NCBI GenBank assembly: GCA_964634325.1
Contig: CAZWJF010000016.1
Location: 1 to 64,000 of the forward strand
Length of the DNA: 64,000 nucleotides
Reading direction: 5' to 3'
From: JAJXWB01 sp964634325
GTDB taxonomy: Bacteria > Pseudomonadota > Alphaproteobacteria > Rhizobiales > Beijerinckiaceae
The position numbers and the translations under genes are program-made. The notes beneath the pieces were generated by a model that was not told the origin of the DNA, ran no database searches, and saw only the letters and a list, made by a program, of their open reading frames with translations. This document shows, piece by piece, positions 33,459 through 42,091 of the stretch; position 1 is the first letter of the stretch, and every line of letters begins with the position of its first letter.

Positions 33459-35726
33459 ATGTCGCAAGAGTTCACTTCCATCGCGGCGCCGCCGCGACGA
33501 CCGCGCCGGCGCCTCATTCAGAGGCTGGGAGCGCTCGCCGTCGCGATGGCGCTGGTCAGCTCGCTGGCGAGCTTCTTCGTTCTGTCGGGCCTGGCTCCGA
33601 TCGTGATCGACGATCGCGTGGCCTACGGCCTGTTCGCCGCCAATGTCGTCTCGCTGGTCGTGGTCCTGGTGGTGGTCGTCATCGAGGGCTGGAGTCTCTT
33701 CGCAGCGTGGCGCGCCGGGGCGGCGGGTTCGGGCCTCCATATCCGGGTCGTCCGCGCCTTCTCGCTCGCAGCGGCCGCGCCCGCCCTGGTCATCGCCATC
33801 GTCGGCTCGATCACCATGGATCGCGCGATCAGCCCCGGCTTCCTGCAGGACGTGCGCGCCTTCATCTTCAATACCGCCGAGGCGGCGCGCCTGTTCCGGC
33901 AGTCGCAGTGCCGGTCGCTGTTGCAGGAAGCGCAACTGACTGCGGCCGACCTCGATCGCGCCAAGCCGATGTACGACGCCGATCGGACCCTGTTCCACGA
34001 ATTCTTCGCGTCCCGCGCCCGCTATCTCGGCTTCACGCAAGCCGCGCTCATGAAGGAAGACGGCGAAACGCTGGACAAGGCCGATTTTCCCGCCGCCGGC
34101 GCCGAGGCATCGCCGATGGTCAAGCCGGAGGCCGGCGATTTCGCCGACGCGCGCAAGAACGAGCCGACCTGCGTGGTCGCCCAAGGCGGCAAGACCTTCA
34201 TCGCCCTGCGCCAGATCGCGGCTTTCCCCGGCGTCTATCTCTACGTCGCCCGGCCGGTCGACCCCTTCACGATGGAGTTTCCGCAACAGGCGGCCAATCT
34301 CATCGCGATCTACAACAGCTTTGAGGGGCAGCGCCGCAATATCGTCATCGCCTTCGCGGCCATGTTCGGCCTGATCGCGTTGATCATGCTGCTGTCGGCC
34401 ATCTGGCTCGGCCTGGCTTTCGCCAACAAGCTCGTGGCGCCGATCCGCCGCCTGATTTCGGCGACCGACGAGGTCTCGAGCGGCAACTTGTACGTGCGCG
34501 TCCCGATCGACAAGACCGAAGGCGACCTCGCCCACCTCGGCGAGACATTCAACAAAATGACTTCGGAACTGCGCATCCAGCAGAATCGGCTCCTCGCCGC
34601 CAATCAGCAGAACGACGAGCGCCGCGCCTTCACGGAAGCGGTCCTGTCCGGCGTCCCAGCCGCCGTCATCGGCGTCGATCCCACAGGCGCGGTGACGGTC
34701 GTCAATCCGTCGGCCGAGAAACTGATGACGACCGCCCCCGACGCAAGCCCGCTTGGACAGCCGATTTCGGACGTCATGCCCGAGGTCGCGCCGATCCTTC
34801 AGGACGCCGCCGCCCAGTCGCGCCCGGTCCTCAGCCAGATATCCGTGATGCGCGGCGGCCGTGAGCGCATTCTCGCCGTGAGCGTGACCTCCGGCGCGAT
34901 CGACGAGGCGGGCCGCAGCTTCGTCCTCACGCTCGACGACATCACCGACCTCGTCACGGCGCAACGCACCTCCGCCTGGGCGGACGTCGCGCGGCGCATC
35001 GCGCACGAGATCAAGAACCCGCTCACTCCGATCCAGCTTTCCGCCGAACGCCTGAAACGCAAATACGGCCGCGTCATCACGACCGACAAGGAGGTGTTCG
35101 ACCAGTGCACGGACACGATCGTGCGCCAGGTCGACGACATCAAGCGCATGGTCGACGAATTCTCGTCCTTCGCGCGTATGCCGAAAGCGCGGCTGGAGGA
35201 GGACGAGCTCGTCCAGTGCGTGAAGCAAGTCGTATTCCTGATGCGCGTCGGCCATCCGGACATCGAAATGGTCGAGCATTATCCCGTCGATCGGCTGCGC
35301 GCGAAATTCGACCGGCGCCTGATCTCGCAAGCGCTGACCAATATCGTAAAGAACGCCACCGAGGGCGTGGCGGCGGTGGAGGGCGCGAACGGGCCGGGGC
35401 GCATCGACGTCTCGATATCGTTGTCCGAAGACATCGCGGCGATCGACGTCGTCGACAACGGTCGCGGCTTCCCGACGGAAAACCGCCAGCGGCTGCTGGA
35501 GCCCTACGTGACCACGCGCAGCGAGGGCACCGGGCTCGGCCTGCCGATTGTCGCCAAGATCATGGAGGATCATGGCGGCGGAATCGAATTGCTCGACGCG
35601 CCGGGCGGCCCCGGCGCCTATGTGCGACTCTTTCTCAGGATCGAGGGCGGCGCCGAAACGCACAGCGCGGCCAACCTCGATCCTGCTTCAACCCCTATCC
35701 ACGATCAGGAAAAAAGCGCGTCCTAA
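33459..35726 (+). CDS. ntrY: Membrane sensor histidine kinase NtrY
   Basis: NtrY is the sensor partner of NtrX, linked to nitrogen metabolism, redox and envelope state in alphaproteobacteria. The 755-residue protein has three or four N-terminal membrane helices (to about 110). A periplasmic sensor region, a further helix (IVIAFAAMFGLIALIMLLSAIWLGLAFANKL near 300) and a HAMP domain follow. Next come a PAS domain (about 390-500), the phospho-His at about residue 516 (IAHEIKNPLTPIQLSAERLKRKY) and a HATPase domain with DNGRGFPTENR and GTGLGLPIVAKIMEDHGG. It lies 114 bp after ntrC and three bases before ntrX. Confidence 0.95.
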   Translation: MSQEFTSIAAPPRRPRRRLIQRLGALAVAMALVSSLASFFVLSGLAPIVIDDRVAYGLFAANVVSLVVVLVVVVIEGWSLFAAWRAGAAGSGLHIRVVRAFSLAAAAPALVIAIVGSITMDRAISPGFLQDVRAFIFNTAEAARLFRQSQCRSLLQEAQLTAADLDRAKPMYDADRTLFHEFFASRARYLGFTQAALMKEDGETLDKADFPAAGAEASPMVKPEAGDFADARKNEPTCVVAQGGKTFIALRQIAAFPGVYLYVARPVDPFTMEFPQQAANLIAIYNSFEGQRRNIVIAFAAMFGLIALIMLLSAIWLGLAFANKLVAPIRRLISATDEVSSGNLYVRVPIDKTEGDLAHLGETFNKMTSELRIQQNRLLAANQQNDERRAFTEAVLSGVPAAVIGVDPTGAVTVVNPSAEKLMTTAPDASPLGQPISDVMPEVAPILQDAAAQSRPVLSQISVMRGGRERILAVSVTSGAIDEAGRSFVLTLDDITDLVTAQRTSAWADVARRIAHEIKNPLTPIQLSAERLKRKYGRVITTDKEVFDQCTDTIVRQVDDIKRMVDEFSSFARMPKARLEEDELVQCVKQVVFLMRVGHPDIEMVEHYPVDRLRAKFDRRLISQALTNIVKNATEGVAAVEGANGPGRIDVSISLSEDIAAIDVVDNGRGFPTENRQRLLEPYVTTRSEGTGLGLPIVAKIMEDHGGGIELLDAPGGPGAYVRLFLRIEGGAETHSAANLDPASTPIHDQEKSAS

Positions 35727-35729
35727 GCC

Positions 35730-37094
35730 ATGGCGACAGATATTCTCATAGTCGACGACGAGGCGGACATCCGCGACATCGTATCGGGCATCCTCTCCGA
35801 CGAGGGCCATTCCACCCGAACGGCCAGGAATTCGGACGAGGCGCTCGCCGCAATCGAGGCGCGCCGCCCGCATCTGGTGTTTCTCGACATCTGGATGCAG
35901 GGCTCCCGGCTCGACGGGCTGCAATTGCTCACTGTCGTCATGGAGCAGCATCCCACGCTTCCGGTCGTGATGATTTCCGGCCACGGCAACATCGAAACCG
36001 CCGTGAGCGCGATCCGCGCGGGCGCGTACGATTTCATCGAAAAGCCGTTCAAGGCCGACCGGCTCGTTCTGGTGGCCGAACGCGCGCTCGAAGCGTCGCG
36101 TCTCAAACGCGAGGTCAGCGAATTGCGCTCGCGCGCCGGAGCTGTGGACAGGATCGTCGGCAAGTCGAGCCTCATCAACCAGCTTCGCCAGGTGATCGAG
36201 CGCGTCGCGCCGGCCAACTCGCGCATTCTCATCACCGGCGCGCCGGGCTCGGGCAAGGAGCTCGTCGCGCGTTCGCTTCATGAGGCGTCGAGCCGCGCCG
36301 GCGGCCCCTTCGTCGTCATCAACGCGGCGACCATCACGCCCGAGAACATGGAGCTCGAGCTGTTCGGCTCGGAGGGCAGGGATGGGCGACGCAAGGTCGG
36401 CGCGCTCGAGGAGGCGCACGGCGGCACGCTCTACATCGACGAAATCGCCGACATGCCGCGCGAGACGCAGGCGAAAATCCTGCGCGTGCTGGTCGACCAG
36501 AACTTCCAGCGCGTCGACGGAACGACGCGCGTCCACGTCGACGTCCGCATCATTTCGTCGAGTTCGCGCGATCTGGCGAAGCTGATCGCCGAAGGCCAGT
36601 TCCGGGAAGAGCTGTTCCATCGTCTGGCGGTCGTGCCGATCGCTGTGCCCTCGCTCGCCGACCGTCGCGACGACATTCCCGAACTGATTGAATTCTTCAT
36701 GGAGCAGGTGTCGCAGACCACCGGCATGCCGCGCCGCAAGATCGCGCCGGACGCGATGGCCGTGCTGCAATCGCACGACTGGCCGGGAAACATTCGCCAG
36801 CTGCGCAACAACGTCGAACGCCTGATGATCCTGACCGCCGGAGACCCGGAAGCGGAGGTCACAGCCGACATGCTGCCGTCCGAGATCGGCGCGCTGGTGC
36901 CGGCGACGCCCAACGGGGCAGGGGGCGAGAAGCTGATGAGCCTGCCTTTGCGCGAAGCGCGCGAGGTGTTCGAGCGCGAATATCTGGTCGCCCAGATCAG
37001 TCGCTTCGGCGGCAATATTTCACGCACCGCGGAATTCATCGGAATGGAGCGCTCGGCGCTCCATCGCAAACTCAAGTCGCTTTCGATCGACTGA
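35730..37094 (+). CDS. ntrX: Response regulator NtrX
   Basis: The 454-residue protein has an NtrC-like layout: receiver with Asp at about residue 53 (VFLDIWMQGSRLDGLQLL), AAA+ domain with GAPGSGKE (Walker A) and GGTLYIDEIADM (Walker B), and a Fis-type helix-turn-helix (GGNISRTAEFIGMERSALHRKLKSL). The GAFTGA loop that contacts sigma-54 is absent; the position reads RRKVGALEEAHGG. This is consistent with other alphaproteobacterial NtrX proteins and suggests it does not activate sigma-54 in the classic way. It starts three bases after ntrY, so the pair is one transcription unit. Confidence 0.95.
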   Translation: MATDILIVDDEADIRDIVSGILSDEGHSTRTARNSDEALAAIEARRPHLVFLDIWMQGSRLDGLQLLTVVMEQHPTLPVVMISGHGNIETAVSAIRAGAYDFIEKPFKADRLVLVAERALEASRLKREVSELRSRAGAVDRIVGKSSLINQLRQVIERVAPANSRILITGAPGSGKELVARSLHEASSRAGGPFVVINAATITPENMELELFGSEGRDGRRKVGALEEAHGGTLYIDEIADMPRETQAKILRVLVDQNFQRVDGTTRVHVDVRIISSSSRDLAKLIAEGQFREELFHRLAVVPIAVPSLADRRDDIPELIEFFMEQVSQTTGMPRRKIAPDAMAVLQSHDWPGNIRQLRNNVERLMILTAGDPEAEVTADMLPSEIGALVPATPNGAGGEKLMSLPLREAREVFEREYLVAQISRFGGNISRTAEFIGMERSALHRKLKSLSID

Positions 37095-37207
37095 CCGCCG
37101 GCCGGTTCGTTTCCTGGGCGTTTACGCTGGCGCCGAAATCGGGCGTCGCAGTGTGAATTGAACTAAATTGAGGCTTCCGCCATTTCGCAGTGCGGTCTAG
37201 CTTCTGC

Positions 37208-37268
37208 GCCGTCTTCGACCGGGCCTGTTCGCATCGATCGGCGATGAGCAAACGTCCGCGAAGACGGC
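37208..37268 (+). promoter_or_regulatory. Structured 5' leader of the ABC binding-protein gene
   Basis: GCCGTCTTCG (37208-37217) pairs perfectly with CGAAGACGGC (37259-37268), enclosing an inner hairpin CATCG-ATCGG-CGATG (37232-37246). The outer stem closes two bases before the ribosome binding site GGAGGAA. Such a fold could gate translation as a riboswitch, thermosensor or sRNA target; which is unknown. Confidence 0.45.
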
Positions 37269-37282
37269 TGGGAGGAATTTTC

Positions 37283-38497
37283 ATGAGATCATCCGTCGCA
37301 ACAGCCGCGCTCGCGGTCAGTCTTGCCTTCAGCGGCGTCGCCGCGGCGCAGGACAAGAACGTCAAGATTGGCGTTATGACCGACATGGCCGGGCTCTATT
37401 CCGATATTTCCGGAATCAACTCGGTCCTCGCCGTGACCATGGCGGTCGAGGATTCCGGCCTGCGCGAAAAAGGCTGGAAAATCGACATCATCAGCGGCGA
37501 CCATCAGAACAAGCCCGACGTGGCGACGTCGCTGGCGCGTCAGTGGGCGGACGTCGAGAATGTCGACCTCTACGCCGACGTCGTGACCTCGAGCACGGCT
37601 CTCGCCGTCAATCCGGTCGTCGTCGACAAGAACCGCGTCCATCTGAACTCGGGCGCGGCGTCCTCGGCCCTGTCGGGCAAGGCGTGCACGCCGAACACGA
37701 TCCACTGGACCTACGACACCTACGAATTGGCCAATGGCACCGGCAAGGCCGTCACCAAGGCCGGCGGCGACTCGTGGTTCTTCATCACGGCGGACTACGC
37801 GTTCGGCGCAGCGCTCGAAGCCGACACGTCGGCGGTCGTCAAGGCGAACGGCGGCAAGGTGCTCGGCAGCGTCAAGCATCCGCTCAATTCGTCGGACTTC
37901 TCCTCCTATCTGCTGCAGGCGCAATCCTCGAAGGCCAAGATCATCGGCCTCGCCAACGCTGGCGGCGACACGACGAACGCAATCAAGCAGGCCGCTGAAT
38001 TCGGGATCGTCCAGAGCGGCCAGAAGCTCGCCTCGCTGCTGCTGTTCATCAACGACGTCCACGCGCTCGGCCTCAAGGTCGCCAACGGCCTTCAGATGAC
38101 CGAGAGCTTCTACTGGGACCTCAACGACGACACGCGCGGCTTCAGCAAGCGCTTCGCCGCGCGTTCGAAGAACAATGTCATGCCCTCGATGGTGCAGGCG
38201 GGCGACTATTCCGCCGTGACGCATTACCTCAAGGCGCTGGTCGCGCTCGGCGGCAATCCGCACGACGGCGCAAAGGTCGTCGCCAAGATGAAGGAGATGC
38301 CGACCGACGATCCGATCTTCGGGAAGGGTTCGATCCGCGCCGACGGCCGCAAGATCCATCCGGCCTATCTGTTCGAAGTGAAGAAGCCTGAAGAATCCAA
38401 GGGACCGTGGGACTATTACAAGCTGGTCGCCACGATCCCGGCGGAGGAAGCGTTCCGTCCGCTCGCCGAAAGCGAATGCCCGCTCGTCAAGAAGTAA
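37283..38497 (+). CDS. ABC transporter substrate-binding protein, branched-chain amino acid (LivK) type
   Basis: The 404-residue periplasmic protein has a signal peptide (MRSSVATAALAVSLAFSGVAAA, cleavage near AAA-QDK) and the type I binding fold: VKIGVMTDMAGLYSDISG, IDIISGDHQNKPDVATSLARQW, WFFITADYAFGAALEADTSAVVKANGGKVLGS and the C-terminal AYLFEVKKPEES. Family members bind branched-chain or other amino acids, amides, urea or aromatic acids. No permease or ATPase gene is nearby, so it is an orphan. GGGAGGAA stands five bases before the ATG, behind the stem-loop leader. The location just after ntrX suggests, but does not prove, nitrogen-related control. Confidence 0.9.
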   Translation: MRSSVATAALAVSLAFSGVAAAQDKNVKIGVMTDMAGLYSDISGINSVLAVTMAVEDSGLREKGWKIDIISGDHQNKPDVATSLARQWADVENVDLYADVVTSSTALAVNPVVVDKNRVHLNSGAASSALSGKACTPNTIHWTYDTYELANGTGKAVTKAGGDSWFFITADYAFGAALEADTSAVVKANGGKVLGSVKHPLNSSDFSSYLLQAQSSKAKIIGLANAGGDTTNAIKQAAEFGIVQSGQKLASLLLFINDVHALGLKVANGLQMTESFYWDLNDDTRGFSKRFAARSKNNVMPSMVQAGDYSAVTHYLKALVALGGNPHDGAKVVAKMKEMPTDDPIFGKGSIRADGRKIHPAYLFEVKKPEESKGPWDYYKLVATIPAEEAFRPLAESECPLVKK

Positions 38498-38514
38498 CGG
38501 TTTCGACAATGGCC

Positions 38515-38546
38515 TCAGCGTTCGGGCCGCGCCGCCCGAACGCTGA
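38515..38546 (+). terminator. Hairpin after ABC binding-protein gene
   Basis: TCAGCGTTCGGGC pairs perfectly (13 bp) with GCCCGAACGCTGA around CGCGC-type loop bases. There is no following T-run, so it may act in mRNA stability or rho-type termination rather than as a classic terminator. Confidence 0.5.
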
Positions 38547-38658
38547 CGAACCGGATTGCGCGGGCGGCTCGCAGCCCGCGCCGTCAGGCCACTAAACTTC
38601 CGCGCCGTTCGCCGCCATCATCGCGGATCGAATCGATCCGAAATCGGAAATTGCGACG

Positions 38659-39228
38659 ATGGCTACGGACGCGCCCTCCGCCGAATCCCTGCGCTCGACG
38701 CCGACCGTGCTCGAGCTGTTCCTGGGCTGGGGCAAGGTCGGCCTCATGGGTTTCGGCGGCGTCACGCCGTGGGCCCGACGCGTGGTGGTCGAGGAGCGTC
38801 GCTGGCTCGACGACCGGGAATACGCCGCGCTGCTCGGCATCTGCCAGGTGCTGCCCGGACCCAATACGCCCAACGTCTGCGTGATGCTCGGCCAGCGGTT
38901 TCGCGGGCTGTCCGGCGCCGTCGCATCGGTCGTCGGGTTGATGACCGTTCCGCTGCTCGCTCTGATCGCTATCGCTGCGGCCTATGATTACTTGTCCGGC
39001 GCCGGGCTTGTCCGCATCGCCGTCGGGGGCGCGGCGTCTGCGGCCGCTGGCCTTGTGTTCGCTGCGGGCGTCAAGATGGCGCGCGGCGCGCGTCTCGACG
39101 TCGTCCAGATCGCGATCTGCGTCGCTGTATTCGTCTGCGTCGGCGCATTCCGGCTGCCGCTCGTCTGGGCGCTGATCGCCTTCGGTCCTGCGTCCATCGC
39201 GCTGGCGCATTTCAGGCGCAGGTCATGA
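38659..39228 (+). CDS. chrA: Chromate transporter, short-chain subunit 1
   Basis: The 189-residue protein has about five to six helices and the CHR motifs LFLGWGKVGLMGFGGVTPWARRVVVEERRWLDDREYAALLGICQVLPGPNTPNVCVMLG and the following AGLVFAAGVKMARGA. Short-chain CHR proteins work as a pair with opposite membrane orientation, and the partner gene follows with a four-base ATGA overlap. The pair exports chromate or related sulfate-like anions. No chrB regulator is beside it. The symbol follows common use for the family; real substrate is untested. Confidence 0.88.
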   Translation: MATDAPSAESLRSTPTVLELFLGWGKVGLMGFGGVTPWARRVVVEERRWLDDREYAALLGICQVLPGPNTPNVCVMLGQRFRGLSGAVASVVGLMTVPLLALIAIAAAYDYLSGAGLVRIAVGGAASAAAGLVFAAGVKMARGARLDVVQIAICVAVFVCVGAFRLPLVWALIAFGPASIALAHFRRRS

Positions 39229-39758
39229 AATCCGATATTCTCTCGAAGATCGCGATCGACTTTTCGCTTCTGTCGCTCGTCGCGATCGGCGGCGCGAACG
39301 CGATCGTACCGGAAATGCACCGGCAGCTCGTCGACGTCTCCCATTGGATGACCGACGCCGAATTCGCCAATCTCTTTGCGCTGGGGCAGGTGGCGCCCGG
39401 GCCCAACATCATGGTGCTGAGCCTTGTCGGCTGGAAAATGGCGGGACTGACCGGCATGGGGGTCGCGACATTGGCGGCGCTGGTGCCGACCTGCGCTCTG
39501 GCGTGGGTCACCGGACTATTCGTCGCGCGATTCGGGCGCGCGGCGTGGTTCGATTCGGTGAAGGCGGGGCTGACGCCGATCGCGATCGGGCTCGTCCTGT
39601 CCAGCGCATTGGTGATGGCGCGCGCCGCCGATCATGACGCCCTTGCGCTGGCCGCAACATTGGCCACCGCCGCACTGGCGATTTTTTCTCGGATCAATCC
39701 ATTGTTCGCACTGGCGTTTTTTGCGCTCGCGGCGGCGGGCTGGTCATTTCTCGCGTGA
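39225..39758 (+). CDS. chrA: Chromate transporter, short-chain subunit 2
   Basis: The 177-residue partner of the preceding gene shows the second-half CHR signature: SLVAIGGANAIVPEMHRQLVDVSHWMTDAEFANLFALGQVAPGPNIMVLSLVGWKMAGL, then helices ending AFFALAAAGWSFLA. Its ATG overlaps the TGA of subunit 1, so the two are translated together and likely form a heterodimer. The pair is placed between the orphan binding-protein gene and hfq, a spot that in several Rhizobiales is occupied by trkA or nothing, which suggests insertion of a small cassette. Confidence 0.88.
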   Translation: MKSDILSKIAIDFSLLSLVAIGGANAIVPEMHRQLVDVSHWMTDAEFANLFALGQVAPGPNIMVLSLVGWKMAGLTGMGVATLAALVPTCALAWVTGLFVARFGRAAWFDSVKAGLTPIAIGLVLSSALVMARAADHDALALAATLATAALAIFSRINPLFALAFFALAAAGWSFLA

Positions 39759-39929
39759 GGCGGCATTCGACAAAAGATTTGCCCGCGCCCCTTGGTGGAA
39801 TTCGCTGCAGCGCACATTTATAGTGTTATCTTTCACAGGAATGCTCGGACGGCCGCTCTGGCGCCGCACTTGCAAGCGATCATGAAGAAGCGTCCGTTCG
39901 CAGGACGTCAAGAAAAGCAGGTAAGAACA

Positions 39930-40181
39930 ATGGCGTCCGAACGCGCGCAAAACCTCCAGGACACCTTTCTCAACTATGTCCGCAAGAACAAGGTTCCGCT
40001 GACGATCTTCCTCGTCAATGGCGTAAAGTTGCAGGGCGTGGTCACCTGGTTCGACAATTTCTGCGTGCTCCTGCGCAGGGACGGCCACTCCCAGCTCGTC
40101 TATAAACATGCGATCTCGACCATCATGCCGGGCCAGCCCGTGCAAATGTTCGAGCCGGCGGAAGAAGCGCCGGAGAAGTAG
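39930..40181 (+). CDS. hfq: RNA chaperone Hfq
   Basis: Hfq is a hexameric Sm-like protein that helps small RNAs pair with mRNAs. The 83-residue product has the Sm1 and Sm2 motifs (NLQDTFLNYVRKNKVPLTIFLVNGVKLQGVVTWFDNFCVLLRRDGHSQLVYKHAISTIMP) and a short acidic C-terminal tail typical of alphaproteobacteria. The ATG at 39930 gives the family start MASERAQNLQDTFLN; upstream in-frame sequence is leader. The hflX start codon follows after eight bases. A TTTATAGTG element about 110 bp upstream may be part of its promoter. Confidence 0.97.
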   Translation: MASERAQNLQDTFLNYVRKNKVPLTIFLVNGVKLQGVVTWFDNFCVLLRRDGHSQLVYKHAISTIMPGQPVQMFEPAEEAPEK

Positions 40182-40189
40182 GACAGGGC

Positions 40190-41545
40190 TTGAAATCAGG
40201 CGACAGCGGGTTCCAGCTCGACGCGCAAACGACGTCTGTCGGCGCGCGTGCGATCGTCGTCGGCCCCTATCTGACCGAACGCGCCGCGCAGGGCGGGTCG
40301 AACCTGCGCGCGCCCCAAGCCCGGCTCGACGAAGCCGACGGTCTGGCGCGCGCGATCGACCTCGACGTCGCCGCCAGCCGCCTCGTCATGCTTTCGCAGG
40401 TCCGTCCGGCGACCTATCTCGGCAAAGGCAAGGTCGAGGAAATCGCGGCGCTCGCCAAGGAGAGCGAGGCGGAGCTCGTCATCATGGACTGCGCGCTCTC
40501 GCCGGTTCAGCAACGAAATCTCGAAAAGGCCTTCGCGACGAAGGTCATCGACCGCACCGGTCTGATCCTCGAAATTTTCGGAAAACGGGCTCGCACCCGC
40601 GAGGGCGCGCTTCAGGTCGAACTCGCGCATCTCGCCTATCAGAAGTCACGCCTCGTCCGCTCCTGGACCCATCTCGAACGCCAGCGCGGCGGCTTCGGCT
40701 TTCTCGGCGGCCCCGGCGAGACCCAGATCGAGACCGACCGCCGCCTCATCCAGGAGCGGATCAGCCGCATCGAGAAAGACCTCGAACAGGTCAAGCGCAC
40801 GCGCGGCCTGCATCGCAAGAAGCGCCAGGACGCGCCTTATCCGGTGGTGGCTCTGGTCGGCTACACCAACGCCGGCAAGTCGACGCTGTTCAACCGGCTT
40901 ACGCAGTCGGATGTGCTCGCCAAGGACCTGCTGTTCGCCACGCTCGACCCGACCTTGCGCGCGGTGAAGCTGCCGCACGGCGCGCGGATCATTCTCTCGG
41001 ACACCGTCGGCTTCATCTCCGACCTGCCGACCATGCTGGTCTCCGCCTTCCGCGCCACGCTGGAGGAGGTGATCGAGGCGGACGTGATCCTGCATGTGCG
41101 CGACGTCAGCCACGAGGACACCGAGGCCCAGAGCGCGGACGTCGAGCGCATCCTCAGCGATCTCGGCGTCGAGGCCGACGATCATCGACGGCTGATCGAA
41201 GTCTGGAACAAATCCGATCTCCTGAGCGAGGATCGTCGCGCCGGTCTCGCACAGGCGGCGCGAAGCCGGTCCGATGACGAGCGCCCCATGCTGGTGTCCG
41301 CGATCACGGGCGAGGGGATCGACGAATTGCTGGCGGCGATCGAACGACGCATGGCCGCCGAGCGTCGCCTGCTGCATGTCGTCGTGCCGGCCGAGGACGG
41401 CGCCGGCCTCGCGTGGCTTTATGAAAACGGAGAAGTGCTGACGCGGCGCGCGGACGACGAGGGCGCGGTCGTCGTCGACATCCGCGTGGGTCCGGAGCGG
41501 GTCGATCGCGTTCTGCGGCGCTTTCCGACCGCCACGCCCGCCTGA
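40190..41545 (+). CDS. hflX: GTPase HflX
   Basis: HflX is a ribosome-associated GTPase that rescues or splits stalled ribosomes. The 451-residue protein has the N-terminal HflX domain (QVRPATYLGKGKVEEIAALAKE, ALSPVQQRNLEK), the linker GGFGFLGGPGETQIETDRRLI, and the G domain with GYTNAGKST (G1), DTVGFISDLP (G3) and NKSD (G4). The start is TTG at 40190, supported by AGGACAGGG just before it. It is cotranscribed with hfq. No anomalies beyond the rare start codon are seen. Confidence 0.94.
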   Translation: MKSGDSGFQLDAQTTSVGARAIVVGPYLTERAAQGGSNLRAPQARLDEADGLARAIDLDVAASRLVMLSQVRPATYLGKGKVEEIAALAKESEAELVIMDCALSPVQQRNLEKAFATKVIDRTGLILEIFGKRARTREGALQVELAHLAYQKSRLVRSWTHLERQRGGFGFLGGPGETQIETDRRLIQERISRIEKDLEQVKRTRGLHRKKRQDAPYPVVALVGYTNAGKSTLFNRLTQSDVLAKDLLFATLDPTLRAVKLPHGARIILSDTVGFISDLPTMLVSAFRATLEEVIEADVILHVRDVSHEDTEAQSADVERILSDLGVEADDHRRLIEVWNKSDLLSEDRRAGLAQAARSRSDDERPMLVSAITGEGIDELLAAIERRMAAERRLLHVVVPAEDGAGLAWLYENGEVLTRRADDEGAVVVDIRVGPERVDRVLRRFPTATPA

Positions 41546-41570
41546 AGGCCGGCGGAGGCGGGCCTTATTT
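41545..41570 (+). terminator. Possible terminator after hflX
   Basis: AAGGCC pairs with GGCCTT across a ten-base GC-rich loop and is followed by ATTT. It is weak but lies directly after the hflX stop and before the promoter region of the next gene. Confidence 0.4.
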
Positions 41571-41649
41571 CAGTCAAGATCACAGTCTTGTTATCGGTGC
41601 GATGCGCCGATGCAGCGTCGTCCCCAGTGTCAGTTCGAGGGGAGCCCCC

Positions 41650-42075
41650 ATGCGAGCAACCAAATTCCTGATCGCAGCCGCCGGTTTTGCCCTCGCGGCC
41701 GCTTCGCCCGCCGCCGCCACGACGTGCCCGAGCGGCCAGATTCTGCGCGTTTCGAAGGGCGTGTGCGTGAGCAAGGACGACGCGGCCAAGGCCGGCATCG
41801 TCGGCCGCCACGCCGTCAAGCACGCGTCGGTCAAGCCCGACGCCGGCAAACAAGCGAAACGCGCGCCTGTCGACGCAAAGGAAGAAAACGTGACGACACA
41901 GGCGAAGTCCGAACCGGACGCCGCCGCGAGCGAAACGACCGTCGCCTCCGCCGGTTATTCCCAATCGAACCCCGCCGCGCTCGGCTTTGCGGGGTCGCCC
42001 ACGTCGCAGTCCGACGTTCGGCGCAATATCTCGCCCTTCGGCGCGCTCCAGTTCAACGGGTTGAGACGAAACTGA
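41650..42075 (+). CDS. Small exported hypothetical protein
   Basis: The 141-residue product has a signal peptide (MRATKFLIAAAGFALAAASPAAA, cleavage near residue 23), then a two-Cys module TTCPSGQILRVSKGVCVSKDDAAKAGIVGR and a long low-complexity Lys/Ala/Pro region. The TTCPSGQ...GVCV pattern recurs in small rhizobial periplasmic proteins, but I know no function. GAGGGGAG precedes the ATG at 41650. It stands between hflX and the convergent mazG. Confidence 0.7.
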   Translation: MRATKFLIAAAGFALAAASPAAATTCPSGQILRVSKGVCVSKDDAAKAGIVGRHAVKHASVKPDAGKQAKRAPVDAKEENVTTQAKSEPDAAASETTVASAGYSQSNPAALGFAGSPTSQSDVRRNISPFGALQFNGLRRN

Positions 42076-42091
42076 GGGCGCCCGCGCCCGG

